Assembly: GCF_030272615.1 (NCBI RefSeq)
Contig: NC_081409.1
Coordinates: forward strand, 526,118,975-526,182,974
Source of the DNA: Cryptomeria japonica
Taxonomy: Eukaryota > Streptophyta > Pinopsida > Cupressales > Cupressaceae
DNA: 64,000 nt
Direction: 5' to 3'
Below, one piece after another: positions 58,277 to 64,000 of this stretch. A model generated the notes under the pieces. The model was given only the letters and a program-made list of their open reading frames with translations. It ran no database searches and was not told the DNA's origin. Numbering within the stretch: position 1 is the first letter of the stretch; the number at the start of each line of letters is the position of its first letter. Both the position numbers and the translations under genes were made by a program.

Positions 58277-61200
58277 CTAAGTCTCTAACGGTGGTGGTAT
58301 GACTCCAAGCTGATCTCTGAGATATTCAAAAGTTTCCTTAGGAAAAGGTTTAGTGAAAATATCTGCAATCTACTCTTTAGTATTCACATAAACCAGTTTT
58401 ATCTCCTTTGCTTCAACTTTTTCCCTTAGAAAATTTAGTTTGATAGAAACATGTTTGGTTTTAGAATGTAATACCAGATTCTTAGATATATCAATTGCTG
58501 TAGTGTTATCACAATAGATAGTAATAGGTTCCTTGCATTTTACCTTTATGTCTTTCAACATTTGCTTAAGCCATAGTACCTGTGTACAGTTAGTTGCTGC
58601 TGCAACATATTCTGATTCTGCTATTGATAAAGATGTACAACTCTGTTTCTTACTTAACCAAGAAACTAGTCTGTTTCCAAGAAAGAATGCTTCGTCGGTG
58701 GTGCTTTTTCTATCATCCATATCTCCTGCCCAATTTGCATCTGTGTATGCACATAGATCAAAATTTTCATCTCTAGGATACCATAATCCAAGGTTTATAG
58801 TGCCTTGTAAGTACTAGAAAATCCTTTTTACTGCTGATTCATGATTTTCTCTAGGATCACTTTGAAATCTTGAAACAATACATACTACATTCATAATATC
58901 AGGTCTGGTTTGTGTCAAATACAGTAAACCTCCTATCATAGATTTGTATCTAGTTGGATTAACAGGTGTAGATTTGTCCCTTTGTGATAATTTCTCATTT
59001 GTTGTCATAGGTGGGCTTACCGGTTTAGAGTTCTCCATCCCAAATTTCTTTAGTAACTCTTTTAAGTATTTGGATTGACTCAAGAATATACCTTTATCAG
59101 TCTGTGAAATCTGCAATCCTAAAAAGAATTTTATTTCTCCAATCATAGACATTTCAAATTCTTGCTGCATTTTAATAGAAAATTCCTTACATAAACCATC
59201 TTCTCCTCCAAAGATTATATCATCAACAAATACTTCTATAATCAAGATGTCATCATTAGTTATTTTGTAATATAAATTGTTGTCTACATTTCCTTTAGTG
59301 AAGCCAATCTTTAAAAGAAACTTATCCAATCTTGCATACCAAGCTCTTGGAGCTTGTTTTAGTCCATACAGAGCTTTCCTTAACCTGCATACCATATCAT
59401 TGTCATCTGTCAAAGAAAATCCATCAGGTTGTTCAATGTATACTTCGTCTTCAAGATCTCCATTCAAAAATGCACATTTAATATCCATTTGATAAACTTT
59501 GTAGTTCTTGTGTGCTGCAAAAGCCAAGAATAATCTGACTGCCTCAATTCTAGCTACCGATGCAAAGGTTTCATTGTAATCAACTCCTTCTTTCTGAGAA
59601 TATCCCTTACACACTAGTCTTGCTTTATTTTTGACAACTTTACCATCTTCATTGAGTTTGTTTCTAAATACCCATTTGGTTCCAATTACATTTTTATTTT
59701 TAGGCCAGGGAACTAATGTCCAAGTGTTGTTTTTCTCAATTTGTTCTAATTCTTCTTCCATAGCTTTAATCCAAAATTTATCTTCACATGCCTCATTAAC
59801 AGATGATGGTTCAATTTGAGAAATAAGACATACCTCTTCATTTTTCAATCTTCCTCTTGTCATAACTCCTTTAAATTTGTTTCCAATTATCTGATCTTCT
59901 GAATGATTCAATCTTACATACCGGGGTGTCTTTGTTTGCTGTTGTTCTTCAATTACTGTGGAATCCTCAGATGGTACCGGGGTAACTGGATCTTCATTCT
60001 GTACTGGTGGATTTAGAATAGGTTCATTTGTCAAAATTTCTGTTGCCAGTTCAGAGTCTATATACCTTGAAGTTCCCCTGAATCATTCATCAATAATTAC
60101 ATTTGTACTCTCAACAATTTTCTACAATCTCTTGTTAAAACATCTATATGATTTGCTCTTAGATGAATAACCAATAAATATTCCTTCATCACTTCTAGGA
60201 TCAAATTTGCCAATATACTCATCTCTTCTGATATAACATTTACTTCCAAAAATTCTGAAATACTTAAGAGTAGGAGTATTACCAAACCATAGTTCATGAG
60301 GGGTCTTACCAGTTTCACCTTTGATGTGAACTTTGTTGAATGTATAGATCGCTGTGCTGACTGCTTCTCTCCAATATACATGTGGTAGGTTTTCTTTTGA
60401 TAACATACTTCTTGCTGCATCCAAGATAGTTTTGTTTTTCCTTTCAACAACTCCATTCTGCTGTGGTGTCCGAGGTGCTGATAGCTGTCTTCTGATTCCA
60501 TTCACTTCACATAATATATTAAAATCCCTAGATGTAAATTCACCTCCATGATCTGATCTTAAACATTTGATTTTCTTCCTGGTTTCATTTTCTACCATTG
60601 CTTTGAACAGTTTAAACTTTCCAAGTGCTTCCGATTTTTCTCTAAGAAAAGTAACCCAACACATTGTAGAATAGTCATCAATAATTAGCATGAAATATAT
60701 ATCACCTTGTAATCTTTTAGTTCTAGCTGGATCACATAAATCAGTGTGAATCAAATCAAGAGCATTATTTGATTTTTCTAGAATACTTTTAAAACTAGCT
60801 CTATCTTGTTTTCCAAATTGACATTCCTTGCATACTGTATTTTGAGGTTTGACAATTTTAGGTAGATCTCTAACTGCCTTAGTAGTACTAATCTTTACCA
60901 TGCAATCAAAGTTTACATGATAGAGTCTCTTATGCCACAGCCAACTTTCATCTATATGTGCAATTAAGCATATCTTTTCTTTGTTATTTAAATGAAAGAT
61001 ATTACCTCTAGTCTGATTACCAGTTGCAATTTCCAAACCAGTTCTATTCATGATTTTGCATTTTCCATTTTTAAATTGTAACTAAAATCCTTTCTCAACT
61101 AATTGACCAACACTCAAAAGATTATGCTTTAATCCTTCAACATAGTAAACATTGCCAGTGTTATGCTTACCATCAAGAGATATTGTACCTTTACCTTTGA

Positions 61201-62422
61201 TCGAACAAGCTTTGTCATCTCCAAATATCACTAAACTTCCATTGTATTCTTGAAAGTTCAAGAATTTACCTTTGTCTCCTATCATATGATATGAGCATCC
61301 TGAATCAATGATCCATTCATCTTTTACTTCAACTTTAACTACCAGAGCCTGTACTACCGGTTGAGCAGTAGGTGCCAATTGATCTTCTGTTATAGCAACA
61401 AAAACCCATCCATTGTCTGTCAGATCCTCATCAGAATCATCAGTCACACCTTCACCAACAATGTAACAAGATTTGTCTTTATTCTTCTTAAATCTGTATC
61501 TCTGATATTTAGGGTTAGGCTTGTATGTTCTTCTAGCTTCTTCTCTTAGTGTAGCATGTCTATCAGGGCATCTAGAAGCCATATGACCAATCTTATTGTA
61601 GTTAAAACATTTAAAGGGTGCTTTACCTTCATACTTACTTCCAACTGGACCTTTAGGCATTTTCCTTGCAAATAGTGCTTCAAGTTCTTCATTATCCTTC
61701 CTACTTTCTTCAAGTTCTCTTACATAAAAGGCTTTCCAATCAGATTTGTCAAATGATGGAGCAGATGATATTGATGCTTTAAAGGCCAAATCTATCTTTA
61801 TAGTAGCAGCAGGACCAAATTCTTCAATTTCAAAAGCTGAAAGTTTTCCAATCAATGTATCCCTAGTAACTGATGTATTAGGCATTGTTCTTAACTCATT
61901 TATAGCAGTAACCTTCATTTTGTATGCTGGTGGCAATCCTCTTAAATTTTTTGAAACAATTTCATCCTCACTTAAGGTTCCTCCACAACATTTAATACCC
62001 GAAACAATCTCATTTACTCTTTCCATAAAAGCAGAAATCCTTTCATCTTCTTCCATTTTCAGATGTTCATACCTGACTCGGAAGCTTTCAAGTTTTGCAA
62101 TTTTGACTGTGGAATCTCCTTCATTCAGTGTTTCCAAATGATCCCAAATAGCTTTAGTAATAGACCTATCTGATAGTCCCATGATTTGTTGATCTGATAA
62201 TGCACTCAAAAGTGCTTCTCTTGCTTTGCAATCATTTTCCTCATCTTTTATCAAGTTAGCTGGACTGGGCTGACCAGATACAACAATAGTATAACCATTC
62301 TTTGTAACTTCCCAGATGTCTTTTCCAATGCAATTCAGACGTGTCTCCATTTTGATCTTCCATATGCCATAGTTGGCTCCATCAAGTTTAGGACTGTCCT
62401 TCTTGAAATAATTAGTAGACAT
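58277..62422 (-). pseudogene. Copia B gag-pol polyprotein, one frame with five nonsense codons
   Basis: About 1380 codons from ATG 62422 (MSTNYFKKDSPKLDGANYGI), all in one frame. Gag (1-260), zinc knuckle at about 271 (CFNYNKIGHMASRC, second Cys changed to Tyr), protease IIDSGCSYHM at about 372, integrase zinc finger (LWHKRLYHVNF ... CKECQFGK), core with LIHTDLCDP, LRSDHGGEF, APRTPQQNGVVERKNKT; RT with [10 protein letters not shown] (about 59240-59210) and [13 protein letters not shown]; RNase H with TDANWAGDMDDRKSTTDEAF, IAESEYVAAA, CDNTTAIDISKN, ADIFTKPFP. Stops at 61082-61084, 60122-60124, about 60083, 58814-58816 and 58370-58372. The best preserved pol in the window. Confidence 0.95.
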
Positions 62423-62463
62423 TGGATCTCCTCAAGCTGTTAAACTTCTACAAAAGAGGACTA

Positions 62464-62477
62464 GGCTCTGATACCAA
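62464..62477 (-). promoter_or_regulatory. Primer-binding site of Copia B
   Basis: Minus strand TTGGTATCAGAGCC, complementary to initiator Met-tRNA, one base after the LTR end. Confidence 0.92.
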
Positions 62478-62478
62478 T

Positions 62479-63528
62479 TGTTAGGTCCTAGAGACAACTA
62501 AGAGGGGGGGGTGAATCAGTTGTAAAATAAATTCAAACCAAAAACAACTTAACCAACTCAATGCTTAATACCGGTAAACCAGTTAAGTATGCTGGTAGAT
62601 AGTGTTAAGAGTTAATTGCCATACCGGTAAAGAGTAATCCATGAAACATAAACACAAAGTCATCCACAACACATAACACCAATATTTGTACGTGGAAACC
62701 TTGTAAGGGGAAAAACCACAGTGGGAAACCTTACCCACAATCAGATGATACTACTGCAGATAGTAAGTGTACATAAAAAGGGTCTGCACATGCAGAAAGG
62801 CCAATAGCCTAGAGCTCATTGCTCAATCACAAAATGGGAGTCACACTGACTATAGTTGGATGATTAAATCCAATAAGAATGTACTACACAAAATAGCATC
62901 TTCATATGTTGGATTCAGTACCGGTGTAATGCTGATATGCTTCCACAAAAACCTAGCTTCACCTTCAAATGATGTCTTCATGTATAGCTCTGCTTAATCT
63001 CGCATATACCTTCACACAATCCTTTTCAAATTCCACATTTGATCTTACAAATAAGATCTTACATTTATACTATAACCTAAGACCAATTTTAGTAGGTCGA
63101 CTCTACAAGATATTACAATAAAAATATTTTACAAACAATATAATATCCAATGCAATAACCGATTGAACATGTTGGCTTAATGCATTTACAACAACAATTA
63201 ATCATCTCCATAGCGTGCCATGTTGATCTGGAAAAGATAAACTTGCCGGTGTAACCCTAGACCTATTTGTCGGTAACAACAAATATGCAACTATGAATAT
63301 ACCAATGAACAAAACTCCAGGACAAGATGTCCAAATGATTTCTTTGACATAACCATGTGTCTTCCATGCCATTCCAAGTGCCGGTGATCATTATATCTTG
63401 CCGGTGTGCCATATACCTGTAACTATGCAATAGTTACTTGTTTGCTGGTGAATGTTGCTAGATCTCCAAAGTGCTAGTGTTTTAGTAGGTGTTGACATCA
63501 ATGACAAAACCATACCAAAATACCAACA
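62479..63528 (-). repeat. 5' LTR of Copia B
   Basis: 1050 bp; minus strand TGTTGGTATTTTGG...GGACCTAACA. It keeps the C-rich U5 end (GGGGGGGGTGAATCAG on the plus strand, 62503-62520), the TGGTTTTTCCC-type box (reverse complement at about 62690-62737), several ACCGGT boxes and a TATA-like ATAGTATAAATG at about 63064-63075. Confidence 0.93.
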
Positions 63529-64000
63529 CCCACTCTAGAGATTCCCACTCAAAATGCTTCCCCATCATGCCAAAATATGTAGACCTTCCAAGAATCCCCT
63601 ATGCCTATGCAAAATCCTATCCCTTCCTTAGAAGTGACTCCATGTCAAGAGGAAAATCTGGAAAATGAAAAAATAAGTCCTACCATAAATCAAGATCAAG
63701 ACACCAAAACTCCTCAATCCCATCTAATGATTAAAAAAGATCCTATTTCCCTAGAATCCCATGATGACCCCCTTATACCTTTCCATTTCTTCCAAGATGG
63801 CCCCCTTTCATCTCAAGAGCAAACCATCCTTCCAAATCCCATTCCTAGTCTACTTCCTAAGCAAGATAATGATGCCTCTTCCATCTTTTCAAATGATCCT
63901 ATTCAAAATTAAGAGTCAAACATGCTTCCTACTCTATACAATGGTCCTCTTCCATGTCAATATCAAAGTATCCCTTCATCTCCTTGTCATAATCCTCCAG
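63529..64000 (+). pseudogene. Gypsy E gag/pol continuation, open to the right
   Basis: Resumes after Copia B: PTLEIPTQNASPSCQNM, a stop, then TFQESPMPMQNPIPSLEVTP and a Pro/Ser/Asp-rich stretch (NQDQDTKTPQSHLM; NPIPSLLPKQDNDASSIFSN) to a stop at 63910-63912, after which the same composition goes on to the window end. Its low complexity fits the linker between gag and protease of large Gypsy elements. No catalytic motif is reached. Confidence 0.6.

Larger units (their letters stand above)
56975..63528 (-). mobile_element. Copia B: nearly complete Sirevirus-like element, minus strand
   Basis: 5' LTR (62479-63528), PBS (62464-62477), gag-pol (62422-58277), repeated PPTs and 3' LTR (57902-56975). 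The last 124 bp or so of the 3' LTR are missing, together with any target duplication, so a small deletion has removed its far border. It sits inside gag of Gypsy E. The coding frame has only five nonsense codons. It is a different family from Copia A, but with the same architecture and LTR boxes. Confidence 0.93.

Overview
The window is nuclear DNA of a seed plant and consists almost wholly of nested, decayed transposable elements; I see no intact host gene. The signs of a plant are Copia (Sirevirus-like) and Gypsy LTR retrotransposons primed by initiator Met-tRNA, an L1-type LINE with plant-style DUF4283 ORF1, zf-RVT and RNase H domains, degenerate multi-exon genes with GT-AG introns, and long microsatellites. 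The element load and the many ACCGGT boxes in the LTRs would suit a conifer or other gymnosperm, but that is inference.

Layout. 1-4.1 kb: minus-strand Gypsy-like leader with PBS and LTR, then a minus-strand Copia LTR. 4.1-14.1 kb: plus-strand Copia C (integrase to RNase H, part of an LTR), split by a complete Copia A (5140-12522) with a 5-bp target duplication. 14.1-16.1 kb: an inverted copy of the same Copia C segment. 16.1-25.1 kb: a plus-strand gag with up to four zinc knuckles, then a long extra ORF that has no pol before it, a repeated polypurine tract and a 3' LTR; the extra ORF is split by a 3.4-kb solo-LTR-like insert (19309-22709). 25.1-26.8 kb: a non-autonomous Copia D whose frame is GAG-pre-integrase-like and then acidic and novel. 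28.0-32 kb: a long Gypsy-type LTR.

32.2-34.4 kb: a plus-strand pseudogene of an uncharacterised, transposase-like plant family with one clear intron. 34.8-42.8 kb: an 8-kb minus-strand L1 with 16-bp target duplications. It carries ORF1, ORF2 and an additional downstream ORF3 of about 560 codons, which is the most interesting item here. 43.7-46.2 kb: a minus-strand multi-exon pseudogene, convergent to the one at 32 kb. 46.5-48.4 kb: an unrecognised plus-strand ORF and an LTR-like stretch. 50.3-53.0 kb: a Copia RNase H scrap and the 3' end of a minus-strand Gypsy. 53.0-64.0 kb: a plus-strand Gypsy E (LTR, PBS, leader, gag) whose gag is interrupted by a minus-strand Copia B (56975-63528) and which runs off the window.

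Copia A and Copia B each keep a full gag-protease-integrase-RT-RNase H order in one unbroken frame, stopped only by point nonsense codons. Many of these look like cytosine-deamination products, so silencing and methylation probably killed them rather than rearrangement. The solo LTR, A inside C, B inside E and the LINE inside a tandem duplication give a readable relative order of insertions.
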